Numbered from the stretch's first letter, positions 1 through 7,406 are shown. The stretch: 17,781 bases of DNA from JAKBCQ01 sp021807585 (GCA_027325115.1 DAHWFG010000492.1:1-17781), one strand, 5' to 3'. Notes: generated by a model not told the origin, from the sequence alone. Made by a program: numbers and translations.

Positions 1-197
1 TTAAAATTTGGAGATCGATAGGCACGAGAAACGGAAACGAAGTTATAGATTATGGATTCTAAATAGAATGAATCTGATATTTTATCCTCGATTCAAGGTT
101 TTATTCGATGGGAGATATTCGAGAGGGCGGTCTCCCAAAGATTAACTGTCGATTCGCCCCTTTTGTTTTTCCCAAGACTCGAAGGAGAGTTATATCA
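1..197. promoter_or_regulatory. 5' region upstream of the first gene, possible leader hairpins
   Basis: No coding region is apparent. Two short inverted repeats are visible: GGGAGA at 110-115 with TCTCCC at 131-136, and GGGCG at 125-129 with CGCCC at 155-159. The second is followed by TTTTGTTTTT (161-170), so it could act as an intrinsic terminator or attenuator. The two hairpins share bases and could not form together, which would suit an attenuator, but both are short and this is only inference. A ribosome binding site (AGGAG, 183-187) for the next gene closes the region. Confidence 0.3.
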
Positions 198-596
198 ATG
201 ATGCACAAATCGATTAATTGCATCAGCATCCTTTCGATGATGCTGCTTGTCTAAGTCTCCCCCCTGGAAGCTTACACAATCACGATCAACAGTCCGGCGG
301 CGAACGAATCGATTCCCGCCGGAATGACCGTCAACGTCGACGGTCAGATCGGTTGGGTCGAGGATGTGGAACCACGTCCTAACGGTGCGATCGCTTATTT
401 ATACACAAGCAGCGGGACCTTATATTCATCTTCAACGTGTTCTCTCAATTCGGGAGGCGCGACGGAAGGATTTGTCACTTCGACGGCTTTGGACGTGCCA
501 AAGACGAGCCGGACAGTTACCATCAAGGCAAAAGCAAATGTCAATGGAACTATCGTGGTCTCGACGTCGCAGCAAAACCCTACTTCAAACAACTGA
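198..596 (+). pseudogene. Small secreted beta-sandwich-like protein, interrupted by in-frame TAA
   Basis: A good ribosome binding site (AGGAG, 183-187) precedes ATG at 198. The frame encodes a signal-peptide start (MMHKSINCISILSMMLLV), then TAA at 252-254, then continues in the same frame without another stop to TGA at 594-596. The downstream part begins VSPLEAYTITINSPAANE and reads like the end of a signal peptide (cleavage probably after LEA) followed by a roughly 105-residue Ser/Thr/Asn-rich domain with alternating beta-strand-like segments, similar in texture to Ig-like or bacterial surface domains. Replacing the TAA by one sense codon would give a continuous signal peptide. The simplest reading is a nonsense-mutated gene or a sequencing error. 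Readthrough, or initiation at ATG 324 without export, is less likely. No named family is recognised. The DUF1559 pseudopilin gene follows. Confidence 0.65.
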
Positions 597-612
597 TCTA
601 TCGATCTGATAA

Positions 613-647
613 GGAAGTTCTCCAAGAATGACTCTTGGAGAACTTCC
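613..647. terminator. Perfect 15-bp stem-loop after the small secreted protein
   Basis: GGAAGTTCTCCAAGA (613-627) is exactly complementary to TCTTGGAGAACTTCC (633-647), with the 5-base loop ATGAC. It lies 17 bases after the stop at 596. The downstream sequence is only moderately T-rich (CAAATTCTTTAAG), so it may terminate the upstream transcript or stabilise its 3' end. The perfect stem is seen directly; the role is inferred. Confidence 0.65.
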
Positions 648-769
648 CAAATTCTTTAAGTTCAAGAAGGAATCGACCCCGAAATCCGATCGTAATATCA
701 AATCGACTGTTTTTGCGTCACTCACTGTAGAATTCGAGGACTAGCAGCACGATTTTTAGGGAGATGGCG

Positions 770-1690
770 ATGAAAACACTTGAGCGACGAGGAATGACCT
801 TGATCGAAACCTTGGTCGTCATAACGATCATCGGAATTCTGGTCGCTCTGATTTTACCGGCGGTTCAGAACGCTCGAGAAGCTTCGAGAAGAATGAGCTG
901 TTCCAATCATTTGCGACAGATCGCAATCGGGCTAAACGGCTACACGACGTCCGTTCGCGTTCTACCTCAAAGCGTCAATGGAAACGGATTTTCACCTCAC
1001 GCTATGCTTTTACCATATCTTGATCAGAAACCGTTGTATAATCAAATCAATTTTAATCTGGATTCCAGCGACCTTGCGAACTTCACCGCGCTCAATTTCA
1101 CGGTCGATCTTTTTCTTTGCCCGTCGGATCAGCAGTCGATCAGTCCTTCTCGGATCTATTATCTCGGAAACGGAGGGGTGGGATTCGACGAGAAAGGTTG
1201 CTACGAGAACGGAGTTTTCGTGGGTCCGGAAAGCGGTCCGATCGAGTTCGCGTCGTGTATCGATGGAACTTCGACCACTTCGGCGGTGTGCGAGTCGTTG
1301 CCGAACGGAGTGATTTTTATCCCCGACCCGAAACGGAATGTATTCGTCGTGGAAGAAGATTTGATTCACTCATCCGAATTTAATCTTTTCACGTCCAAGT
1401 GTATGAACGCGACGGCGCCGATTCCTCAACACAAAGGATTCCCCTGGCTCATTGGGGATTTCTCAAAGACTATATATAACCATATTCTTGGTATTAATGG
1501 TCATTCTTGCAAAAACGGCGGTGTTTTGGTTCAGCAAGGTTCTTGGTCGGCCTCAAGCGCGCATAATCACGGTGCTAACTGCCTCTTCGCCGACGGACAC
1601 GTTTCATTTTTAAAGGATTCGATGAACCTTCAAGTCTGGAGAGCTATCGGAACGAGGTATGGAGGAGAGACGATCGACGATCTGTATTAA
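770..1690 (+). CDS. DUF1559 family pseudopilin-like protein
   Basis: A planctomycete DUF1559 protein: a type IV pilin-like N-terminus joined to a large extracellular domain. Members are made in many paralogues, and their exact role (surface or pseudopilus-related) is not settled. Numbered from ATG 770, the prepilin signature is RRGMTLIETLVVITIIGI: Gly8 before the cleavage site, Glu13 at position +5, then one hydrophobic helix (about 14-31). The typical AREASRRMSCSNHLRQIAIGL segment follows. Near the C-terminus is the HX9DG signature (HNHGANCLFADG). The length of 306 residues is typical. I choose ATG 770 over ATG 764 because AGGGAG (758-763) sits 6 bases before 770 but directly abuts 764. It has its own gap upstream and probably its own promoter; a weak TAGAAT -10 lies at 728-733. 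Family assignment is confident. Confidence 0.95.
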   Translation: MKTLERRGMTLIETLVVITIIGILVALILPAVQNAREASRRMSCSNHLRQIAIGLNGYTTSVRVLPQSVNGNGFSPHAMLLPYLDQKPLYNQINFNLDSSDLANFTALNFTVDLFLCPSDQQSISPSRIYYLGNGGVGFDEKGCYENGVFVGPESGPIEFASCIDGTSTTSAVCESLPNGVIFIPDPKRNVFVVEEDLIHSSEFNLFTSKCMNATAPIPQHKGFPWLIGDFSKTIYNHILGINGHSCKNGGVLVQQGSWSASSAHNHGANCLFADGHVSFLKDSMNLQVWRAIGTRYGGETIDDLY

Positions 1691-1817
1691 ACATTCACTC
1701 GCGTTCGCAAGATCGACCTTAACCGCGGTTGCAAGCAATAGCCTGTTGTGATAATGATTGTTCGAATCAGCCGAGGTTCGCAACGATTTTACGAGACAAC
1801 GACACGTCGAGGTCGTC

Positions 1818-2978
1818 ATGGCGATTTTTCTTCCGCTTCTCACGGCGTTTTTGATCGTCGCCGCGCCTCCCGAAGAAGCGATTTCGCTGATCGAAAAAAA
1901 CGAGCTGTCGCTCGCGATGATCCATTCGTTCCGGGCGCGGATCGTCTCCGAGGAAAGCCTCGACGACGGTTTAACCTGGAAGAAAACGGATGTTATTCAA
2001 TGGATTCGATCCGCGGGCAAAGATCGCGTCGATTATGATTTTGGGCTTTATTATCCCTCGCAAAACGGATTCGAGAAAACGCTTCCACGTACATTCATTC
2101 ATCTCAATACGCCCGAATGGACGCGAGAATATGGAGATGTGAAATTAATTGAACTGGGCATCGTCGATTCCGTCAAATATTTCGCGCACAGAATGTCGAT
2201 GAAGGGACCCTATTTTGAGGGATGGATCGATAAGCCGCGATCGTTATTGCCGCAAGGTTACGCGGGAGATCGCGCGTCATTGCTTCTATTATTCGGCATA
2301 ACCCACGACCTATCACTCCGAGATCTCTCCGGGCTATCAAAAACCCTCAGGGTTCAAGAAGGATACGACGTCAAAGGCGACCCCGTCTCTCTACTCAACC
2401 ATTTGAATCGAGGAGACGGACGTAACGAATACACGGTGCAACTCAATCCCAAATATCATTTTATGATCTCCTCGGTGCAAATGATTGATTTAGCGTATTT
2501 GACGACCGATATGACTTGGCGAGTCGAGGAGTTTCAAGAACCCGCCGCCGGCATATTCATCCCCAAGCGAACGCGTCGGATTATTCATAGATCGGAATTT
2601 CCGAAAGGTTTGATCGTCGTCGATCACATCACAATCACCGACGTGAACGCGCCGATCCCCGATAAGGATTTGATCTTGAAGTTTCCCGCGGGATCGCTCG
2701 TTCGCAACGATCGCGATAAAACATTCCAGATCTGGGGCGAAGGCGACAAGCCCGCGCTCACCGTTACGACGATCGCCGAACTGGGAGATCCCGACGCGGT
2801 TCGACTGATCAACACGCGCAGGGAGAAACGATCGACGTGGTATGATCGCAATCGTTTATCGATCGTCGTCGTCATAACGGTTACGATTTCGGCGCTTTGG
2901 TTTCTCATCAGACGCCGGGCGAGTAAACGAAGAGCAAATCACTCGGAAGATCCTCAACGCTCTCGGTTGCTTTATTGA
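1818..2978 (+). CDS. Secreted protein of unknown function with C-terminal membrane anchor
   Basis: The frame is open from ATG 1758, but ATG 1818 is the better start: GAGGT (1809-1813) lies 4 bases upstream, and the protein then begins with a clean signal peptide (MAIFLPLLTAFLIVAAPPEE). The 386-residue product has a long soluble middle and one hydrophobic helix near the end (about 346-364, LSIVVVITVTISALWFLI) followed by an Arg/Lys-rich tail, so the bulk should face the periplasm with the tail in the cytoplasm. The region after the signal peptide (EAISLIEKNELSLAMIHSFRA, ending in a repeated charged strand pattern) faintly recalls LolA-like lipoprotein-sorting domains common in planctomycetes, but I cannot confirm this. 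It lies 127 bases after the DUF1559 gene on the same strand. Coding status is firm; function is unknown. Confidence 0.82.
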   Translation: MAIFLPLLTAFLIVAAPPEEAISLIEKNELSLAMIHSFRARIVSEESLDDGLTWKKTDVIQWIRSAGKDRVDYDFGLYYPSQNGFEKTLPRTFIHLNTPEWTREYGDVKLIELGIVDSVKYFAHRMSMKGPYFEGWIDKPRSLLPQGYAGDRASLLLLFGITHDLSLRDLSGLSKTLRVQEGYDVKGDPVSLLNHLNRGDGRNEYTVQLNPKYHFMISSVQMIDLAYLTTDMTWRVEEFQEPAAGIFIPKRTRRIIHRSEFPKGLIVVDHITITDVNAPIPDKDLILKFPAGSLVRNDRDKTFQIWGEGDKPALTVTTIAELGDPDAVRLINTRREKRSTWYDRNRLSIVVVITVTISALWFLIRRRASKRRANHSEDPQRSRLLY

Positions 2979-3322
2979 AAGATTTGCATATCTTGAGCGG
3001 GATATGAATATGAGGCTATCCTGAAAGAATATCGGATATTCGTCGGGAATTTAGGGCGAACCCGAATCCGGGAGGGAGAGGCGCCGACCGAGCCGGCGGT
3101 TTACATTAATATCACATGATATAATATGGACTCACACGGCGGTTAGCCCTTCCGGTTCAAGATCGACCCCCCTCGATCCCCCCGCAAGCGGTGGGACGAG
3201 AAATCATTCTGACATTCTTGTATCTATGAATCCCTCCCTCCCCGCATGCGGGGAGGGTCGGGGTGGGGTTGTATATGGGTTCACACTGCGGGTTCTCCAT
3301 CGCGATCGCGGGCTCGACCGGT
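2979..3322. repeat. Convergent intergenic region with repeated elements
   Basis: This 344-bp gap separates two convergent genes and shows no convincing ORF. It holds an AT-rich inverted repeat (ATATCA, CA, TGATAT at about 3110-3123), two GC-rich REP-like elements in opposite orientations (about 3164-3196 and 3236-3270), and an imperfect direct repeat. The repeat copies are ATATGG, A, CTCACACGGCGG at 3124-3142 and ATATGG, G, TTCACACTGCGG at 3273-3291, 149 bp apart and bracketing the palindromes. The palindromes could serve as a bidirectional terminator for both neighbours. Presence elsewhere in the genome cannot be seen here. Confidence 0.55.
3236..3257. repeat. Perfect 22-bp GC-rich palindrome (REP-like)
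   Basis: CCCTCCCCGCA (3236-3246) is followed immediately by its exact reverse complement TGCGGGGAGGG (3247-3257). The tail TCGGGGTGGGG continues to 3268. This form, CCCTCCCCGC, two bases, GCGGGGAGGG, then a G-rich tail, resembles dispersed intergenic palindromes I recall from planctomycetes and other bacteria; that is recollection, not a search. A degenerate relative in opposite orientation lies at about 3164-3196 around CCCCCCGCAAGCGGTGGGA. It may also act as a terminator. Confidence 0.6.
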
Positions 3323-3775
3323 TCAATACGATTCGCGGGGAACTTCGTGATAATCGAGCGCCCATTCCTTCATAAATCGAACTCGTTCGGGACGAAGCCG
3401 GTAGACGATCAGCTCGGGATTATCGATCGTTCCCAGGTATTTGCGCAACAGCGGATTCGCGTTCCAGATCTCTTCAAGCAATGCGCGATCGATCACGACC
3501 TCGGCGGTCGACTCGATGCGCACTTGATCGTGATCGTCGTTTAAATAACAAAGCTCGACGTGAGGGTTCGCGGCGAGTTCGATCGTTTTGTGATAGCTCC
3601 TCAAATTCGCCACATAAACGGTGAATCCGTCGGTCTTGACGGGCGAAACGGGGCGGACGCGGGGACGGTCGCCGTCGATCGTCGCCATGTGCGGAAAACG
3701 ATCGGCGGCGACGACCCCGTGAGCCAGTTTGGCGATCGATTCGGCAGACGTATCAAAGCTTTGTTGTGTCGACAT
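3323..3775 (-). CDS. Pyridoxamine 5'-phosphate oxidase-like FMN-binding protein
   Basis: A 150-residue protein of the PNPOx-like FMN-binding split-barrel superfamily, closest in feel to the general stress protein 26 group. Recognisable features are the N-terminal strand HMATIDGDRPRVRPVSPV, the YVANLRSYHKTIELAANP segment that usually contacts FMN phosphate, the VELCYLND strand, and the ALLEEIWNANPLLRKYLG helix typical of the group. Such small members bind flavin and are often involved in stress or redox tasks; true PNPOx activity is unlikely and substrate is unknown. The ATG directly follows the TGA of the upstream esterase gene with no gap. Its AAAGGGG ribosome binding site lies inside the esterase 3' end, so translational coupling is likely. 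Confidence 0.9.
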   Translation of the reverse strand: MSTQQSFDTSAESIAKLAHGVVAADRFPHMATIDGDRPRVRPVSPVKTDGFTVYVANLRSYHKTIELAANPHVELCYLNDDHDQVRIESTAEVVIDRALLEEIWNANPLLRKYLGTIDNPELIVYRLRPERVRFMKEWALDYHEVPRESY

Positions 3776-4798
3776 TCAATTCCCCTTTGGTTTCGATTCG
3801 TCGGTCGGGGTTTCGGCCTTTTTGGCGGGGTCGGCGGGTTTGGACTTCAATTTGGCGTCGAACCAATCGGCGAACTGATCGAGATCCTTTTCGATATCGG
3901 CCCAGCCGTGCGAGGCGCCGGGCTTGACGACGAGCTTGGCTTCGGCGCCGGCCTTTTTGAGCTTCTCGATCAAAACCTCGGCCTGCTGAATCGGCACGAG
4001 CTTATCGGCGTCGCCGTGCACGATCAAAACCGGCGGATCGTCGGCGGTCGCGTGCGTGACCGGCGATATCTCCTTACCGATCGAGGCGATCTTGGCCTCG
4101 TCCGTGATCGGCTCAAAAGAACGTGTCGACGGGTTGAATTGAACGAACAAAAACGGCGCCTTGAAGTCTTTGAGCACGCCGCGACCGATCGCGTTCTCTC
4201 CCGTCTTGCCGTAATTGAGGAAATCGGTCGGCGGGAAAAAGCACGCCACCGCGGCGACCCGGCTCGACATCCGATCGACGGGATCCGTCGCCTTGGGATT
4301 CCCCAAACTCCCGGCGCAACCCTGCATCAGCGACAAATGCCCCCCCGCCGACCCGCCGAAAATCCCGATCCGCTCGGGATCAATCTGATAATCCTTGGCA
4401 TGAAAACGAATATATCGCACGGCGCGGTTCATGTCTTCAAGGATCTCTGGTATCGTGAATTTGGGCTGGCTGCCGTGGACGACGGTGAAGACGGTGTAGC
4501 CGCGTTTGACGAACGGAGCGACCCAGCGTTCGTTGATCCCTTCGTGTCCCGAATACCATCCTCCGCTGATCACGTCGATCAACCCCAAACCGTTGGCGTT
4601 TTTCTTCGGTTTGAAAACGTCCATCGTCAGAGCGACGCCGAACTTTCGGCCGTAAACGACGTCCGAGACGCGGTCGAAATCGGGCGAATCGGCGGCGATC
4701 GCCGAGCACCCGAAAAACGACCCGGCCAAAACCGCGGCGACGACGACCGCGACGCCGCGGTATCGATTCCATTTGTTTTTGTTCGCTTGCGTGCTCAT
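3776..4798 (-). CDS. Secreted alpha/beta-hydrolase esterase (BD-FAE / lipase-like)
   Basis: A 340-residue exported alpha/beta-hydrolase of the esterase/lipase (BD-FAE, dienelactone-hydrolase-like) type. Visible features: an N-terminal signal peptide (about 1-36, hydrophobic core VAVVVAAVLAGSFFG, cleavage likely after AIA), an oxyanion-hole region ISGGWYSG (78-84), and the nucleophile elbow GGSAGG with Ser150. The likely acid is Asp263 or Asp265 in HGDADKLVP, and the catalytic His297 is in ASHGW, so the triad is complete. The C-terminal 30 residues are Lys/Pro/Glu-rich and look disordered. Substrate is not deducible; acyl esters on polysaccharides or phenolic esters are reasonable guesses. GAGGAG lies 8 bases before the start. 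It lies 32 bases after the OsmC-like gene and abuts the PNPOx-like gene. Confidence 0.92.
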   Translation of the reverse strand: MSTQANKNKWNRYRGVAVVVAAVLAGSFFGCSAIAADSPDFDRVSDVVYGRKFGVALTMDVFKPKKNANGLGLIDVISGGWYSGHEGINERWVAPFVKRGYTVFTVVHGSQPKFTIPEILEDMNRAVRYIRFHAKDYQIDPERIGIFGGSAGGHLSLMQGCAGSLGNPKATDPVDRMSSRVAAVACFFPPTDFLNYGKTGENAIGRGVLKDFKAPFLFVQFNPSTRSFEPITDEAKIASIGKEISPVTHATADDPPVLIVHGDADKLVPIQQAEVLIEKLKKAGAEAKLVVKPGASHGWADIEKDLDQFADWFDAKLKSKPADPAKKAETPTDESKPKGN

Positions 4799-4830
4799 GC
4801 GATCGTCTCCTCAAGTAATTACGAGAATGA

Positions 4831-5340
4831 TCAATGCTTCACCTGTTCCAGCGTGATCGGCGGCGGCTCGCGAAGCGTGCGATAAACGACGCAGTAGCGT
4901 TCGGTCAGCTCGACGAGCTTGTTCACGCGATCTTGCGGGGCGTCGGTATCGAGATCGAACGAGACCGCGATCGACTTGAAGCCGACGGGGGCGGTTTTAT
5001 CGATACCGAGCGTGCCGCGAAAATCGAGTTCGCCGCGCGCCGCGATCGTCCCTCCTCGAATCGAGATTTCTAGCGCCGTCGCGACGGCCTTGAGCGTCAC
5101 CCCCAAACACCCGACCAGCGCCTCGAGCAAAATCGACGCGGCGCAAGCGTGCGTTCCGTCCCCTCCCGCGCTTGGATGAAGCCCCGACGGAACCGCCCCC
5201 AAAAACGAATCGACGCGACAAACGACGTCGTCTCCCGCCAACACCCCCCGCGCCTCGAGCGTTTCGACCGCGGACGAGGGATCCTCGCGATACTTCGCCT
5301 TCAGCGGCGCCTGCAAAGATCGAAGCGTTTCGATGTTCAT
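4831..5340 (-). CDS. OsmC family thiol peroxidase-like protein
   Basis: OsmC/Ohr-type proteins reduce organic hydroperoxides using two cysteines. Starting from the ATG at 5338-5340 the product has 169 residues, and the two conserved cysteines are visible: Cys78 in ALVGCLGVTLKAVA, at the start of the central helix, and Cys150 in ERYCVVYRTL, where OsmC proteins have their second cysteine. Two further cysteines are present (41, 66). The frame is open to ATG 5397, but the internal start is preferred because AAGGA lies 7 bases upstream and the extra 19 residues are low-complexity and acidic. It sits between the sulfatase (89-base gap) and the esterase (32-base gap) on the same strand, probably in one transcript. 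Peroxidase activity is inferred from the family. Confidence 0.92.
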   Translation of the reverse strand: MNIETLRSLQAPLKAKYREDPSSAVETLEARGVLAGDDVVCRVDSFLGAVPSGLHPSAGGDGTHACAASILLEALVGCLGVTLKAVATALEISIRGGTIAARGELDFRGTLGIDKTAPVGFKSIAVSFDLDTDAPQDRVNKLVELTERYCVVYRTLREPPPITLEQVKH

Positions 5341-5397
5341 GTGTTTATCCTTATCAGTATTTTGATCCGAATCCGAATGATCCGCCGATGATTTCAT

Positions 5398-5429
5398 CTC
5401 GGCGATCGATCACGATCGTCGGTCGATCG
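5398..5429. promoter_or_regulatory. Triple CGATCG cluster between sulfatase and OsmC genes
   Basis: Three CGATCG palindromes start at 5403, 5413 and 5424, 10 and 11 bases apart and so about one helical turn each. The outer two also form an inverted repeat (CGATCGA 5403-5409, TCGATCG 5423-5429). The cluster lies just 3' of the sulfatase stop and upstream of the preferred OsmC start. It could be a terminator-like hairpin, a protein-binding array, or an extreme case of the general CGATCG enrichment of this DNA. Confidence 0.35.
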
Positions 5430-6902
5430 TCACTTCGAGGCTTTCGGCGCCGAGGGCTCGGGTCCCGACGATCGATCGCGAATGAGCGCCTTAAGCTCTT
5501 TGATCGTCGCGGCGTACGACCGATCGTCGGCGAGGTTTTTGAGCTCGCGCGGGTCGGAATCGTGATCGTAAAGCTGCGCGCCCTGTTCCCCGTCGTTCCA
5601 CTCGATGTAACGGTAACGATCGGTGCGGACCGAGCGACCGAGAATCGGCGGCACGTTCTTGCCGCGACCGCGCCGCACCTGGGTAAAGACCGCGTCGTTC
5701 CACGACCGATCGGGATCGTCGAGCAACGGCTTGAGGCTCCTGCCGCCGAGCCCCGACGGCGCCTTGAGCGAAGCCAGATCGGCGAGCGTCGGATAGACGT
5801 CCGCCAGTTCCACCAAGGCGCGCGACGATCGCCCCTTCGACTTCATTCCCGGAACCGAAAATATCAAAGGAACATGCGTAGATTCTTCGAACAACGACAT
5901 TTTTTGCCATAAGCCGTGTTCGCCGAGGTGATAACCGTGATCGCTCGCAAAGACGATGATTGTTTTATCGGTTAAGCCGAGCCGATCGACCGCGCCGAGC
6001 ACTTTGCCGAGCTGCGCGTCCATGAAGGTGATCGACGCGTAATACGCCTGGACCGCGGCGCGACGATCGTGATCGCTCATGCCGTAATTCGGCTTGGCGT
6101 TCGTCAGCGCCGCCTTGGGGACGTTCGACCGTCCCGGGTCGGGCTCGACGAACGGAACTTGATCAAGCGGATACATGTCGAAATATTTCTTCGGCGCGAC
6201 GTACGGCGTGTGCGGGCGATAAAAGCCGACGGCGATGAAGAACGGCTTGTCGGCGTGTTTTTCGAGCGTGTCGATCGCCGCGGCGGCGCCCCGACCGTCG
6301 GTTTGTTCGTCGTCGGTTCCATCGGCCGCGAGCCAACTGACCGTGGCGCCGAAACCCGTGCCGGGAAGGACCGAATAGATCAGCGGCTCGTCGTCGCGAT
6401 CGCGTCCCTTGGGATTGACGAACGCGTTCCACGACGGCGGATCGTCAAGCCCGCTCGTGCCGATCTGTCCGGGAACGCCGTAATGATAGATCTTTCCCAC
6501 CCGTGCTGTGAAGAATCCTTCATTCTTAAATAACTGGGGCAAGGTGACGATTCGCGGGCGGATGTCGCGGAAGTGGATCGCGTTGTCTTCGACTCCCGAG
6601 CGATCGGGCCGAAGTCCCGTCAACATCGACGCCCGCGACGGATTACAGAGGGGGAATTGGCAGTAGGCGCGATCGAACCGAACGCCCCGCGCCGCGATCC
6701 GATCGACGTTCGGCGACTTGACGATCTTGTTCCCGTAACACGCGAGCGAAGGGTTCAAATCGTCCGCCATCAGGAGCAGAACGTTCATCCTCGCGGCCGA
6801 CGAGGAGTTTTCAGTCGCTTTTTTCTCTTGAGCGAACGCGTTCGCAACGAGCGAAGCGAGCAAGCAAGCCGTAAAAAACGTCGAACCGCCGTGTCGCCGC
6901 AT
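5430..6902 (-). CDS. Secreted FGly-dependent sulfatase (iduronate-2-sulfatase-like)
   Basis: A 490-residue type I sulfatase that hydrolyses sulfate esters, most likely on sulfated polysaccharides, outside the cytoplasm. The start is ATG 6900-6902: GGAGG lies 5 bases upstream and a signal peptide follows (MRRHGGSTFFTACLLASLVANAFA). The upstream extension of the frame to 7070 is Arg-rich and not protein-like. Motifs: metal-binding Asp47/Asp48 in LLLMADDLNPSLACYG; the formylglycine core CNPSRASMLTG with Cys86; His231 in FYRPHTPY; and Asp321/His322 in SDHGYHLGEHGLWQK. The ADDLNP, CNPSR and HGYHLGEHG combination matches the iduronate-2-sulfatase-like S1_7 group. The C-terminal YDHDSDPRELKNLA segment is also typical. 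The length is normal and active residues look intact. Exact substrate is unknown. The FGly-generating enzyme must be encoded elsewhere. Confidence 0.95.
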   Translation of the reverse strand: MRRHGGSTFFTACLLASLVANAFAQEKKATENSSSAARMNVLLLMADDLNPSLACYGNKIVKSPNVDRIAARGVRFDRAYCQFPLCNPSRASMLTGLRPDRSGVEDNAIHFRDIRPRIVTLPQLFKNEGFFTARVGKIYHYGVPGQIGTSGLDDPPSWNAFVNPKGRDRDDEPLIYSVLPGTGFGATVSWLAADGTDDEQTDGRGAAAAIDTLEKHADKPFFIAVGFYRPHTPYVAPKKYFDMYPLDQVPFVEPDPGRSNVPKAALTNAKPNYGMSDHDRRAAVQAYYASITFMDAQLGKVLGAVDRLGLTDKTIIVFASDHGYHLGEHGLWQKMSLFEESTHVPLIFSVPGMKSKGRSSRALVELADVYPTLADLASLKAPSGLGGRSLKPLLDDPDRSWNDAVFTQVRRGRGKNVPPILGRSVRTDRYRYIEWNDGEQGAQLYDHDSDPRELKNLADDRSYAATIKELKALIRDRSSGPEPSAPKASK

Positions 6903-7075
6903 CTCGACCTCCGCATCTACGTGAGTATGGGATGACGTCCCGCGCCGACCCCGATCGGGACGCCGAAATCGCATCATACGCCCGCGGTCGGGTCGATACA
7001 CCCCCCTCGATTTGAGAAAAACTCCGCGCGTCGATACCGCGCCGGCGCTCGGCCGAGTTCGACTCGTCACAACAT

Positions 7076-7264
7076 TTACTTTGGCTCATAATTTCTGATT
7101 TTAGCGTGTATTTCGGCTTTCTTCAGGGCGATTTCCGGCGAGTGCGGAACGAATCGCGTTAACAAATAGGGGCGCGAAGAGTCGCTTTTCGGCGGTTGAA
7201 AGTCGATCGCGTGGATTGTCGCGGCGGGGTCTTGCAAAGCGGGATCGTCCGTGCCATATTTCAC
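7076..7264 (-). CDS. Possible small protein, GTG start, unrecognised
   Basis: A 62-codon frame starting with GTG (7262-7264); GGGGGG lies 8 bases upstream and an in-frame TGA sits two codons before the start. The translation (begins MKYGTDDPALQDPAATIHAI) has balanced composition, and its codon use (CCG, GAC, ATC, GCG) resembles neighbouring genes. No family is recognised and there is no signal peptide. It ends 173 bases before the sulfatase start on the same strand. An alternative overlapping frame from an ATG (56 codons) exists, so this may be chance or a gene remnant. Confidence 0.35.
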   Translation of the reverse strand: MKYGTDDPALQDPAATIHAIDFQPPKSDSSRPYLLTRFVPHSPEIALKKAEIHAKIRNYEPK

Positions 7265-7406
7265 GAATCATTCCCCCCAGATGATGCGGCGGACGGGTTC
7301 CGAAGGCTCGCGGACGGGCGGACGACCGCCTAGGGCTTTGGACTCTGGTAACGTTAGACCGCGAGCCGCCCCGGTTGTCTCCACAGCGACTCGACGAGGC
7401 TGAGCG
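7265..7406. promoter_or_regulatory. Divergent intergenic region upstream of nuoL
   Basis: This gap lies between leftward DNA and nuoL and must hold the nuoL promoter, but I see no convincing -35/-10 pair. GAGG (7395-7398) lies 8 bases before the nuoL ATG. The stretch around CTTTGGACTCTGGTAACG (about 7336-7353) resembles a tRNA anticodon arm but lacks a complementary stem. Confidence 0.3.

Noticed and set aside
3100..3125. Possible promoter with TATAAT at 3120-3125
   Set aside because: The only -35-like hexamer (TTTACA 3100-3105) is just 14 bases away and no rightward gene follows.
3560..4885. 441-codon plus-strand frame opposite the esterase and PNPOx-like genes
   Set aside because: Arg/Asp-rich shadow frame; the minus-strand genes have clear family motifs and ribosome binding sites.
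5341..5397. 19-residue N-terminal extension of the OsmC-like protein from ATG 5397
   Set aside because: Low-complexity acidic sequence; the internal ATG at 5338-5340 has a well-spaced AAGGA site and gives a normal family length.
6903..7070. 56-residue N-terminal extension of the sulfatase
   Set aside because: Arg-rich and would bury the signal peptide; ATG 6902 has a strong GGAGG site 5 bases upstream.
7336..7353. tRNA-like anticodon-arm sequence CTTTGGACTCTGGTAACG
   Set aside because: It resembles a glutamine tRNA anticodon region, but the flanking bases do not pair as a stem and no acceptor, D or T arm can be drawn around it.
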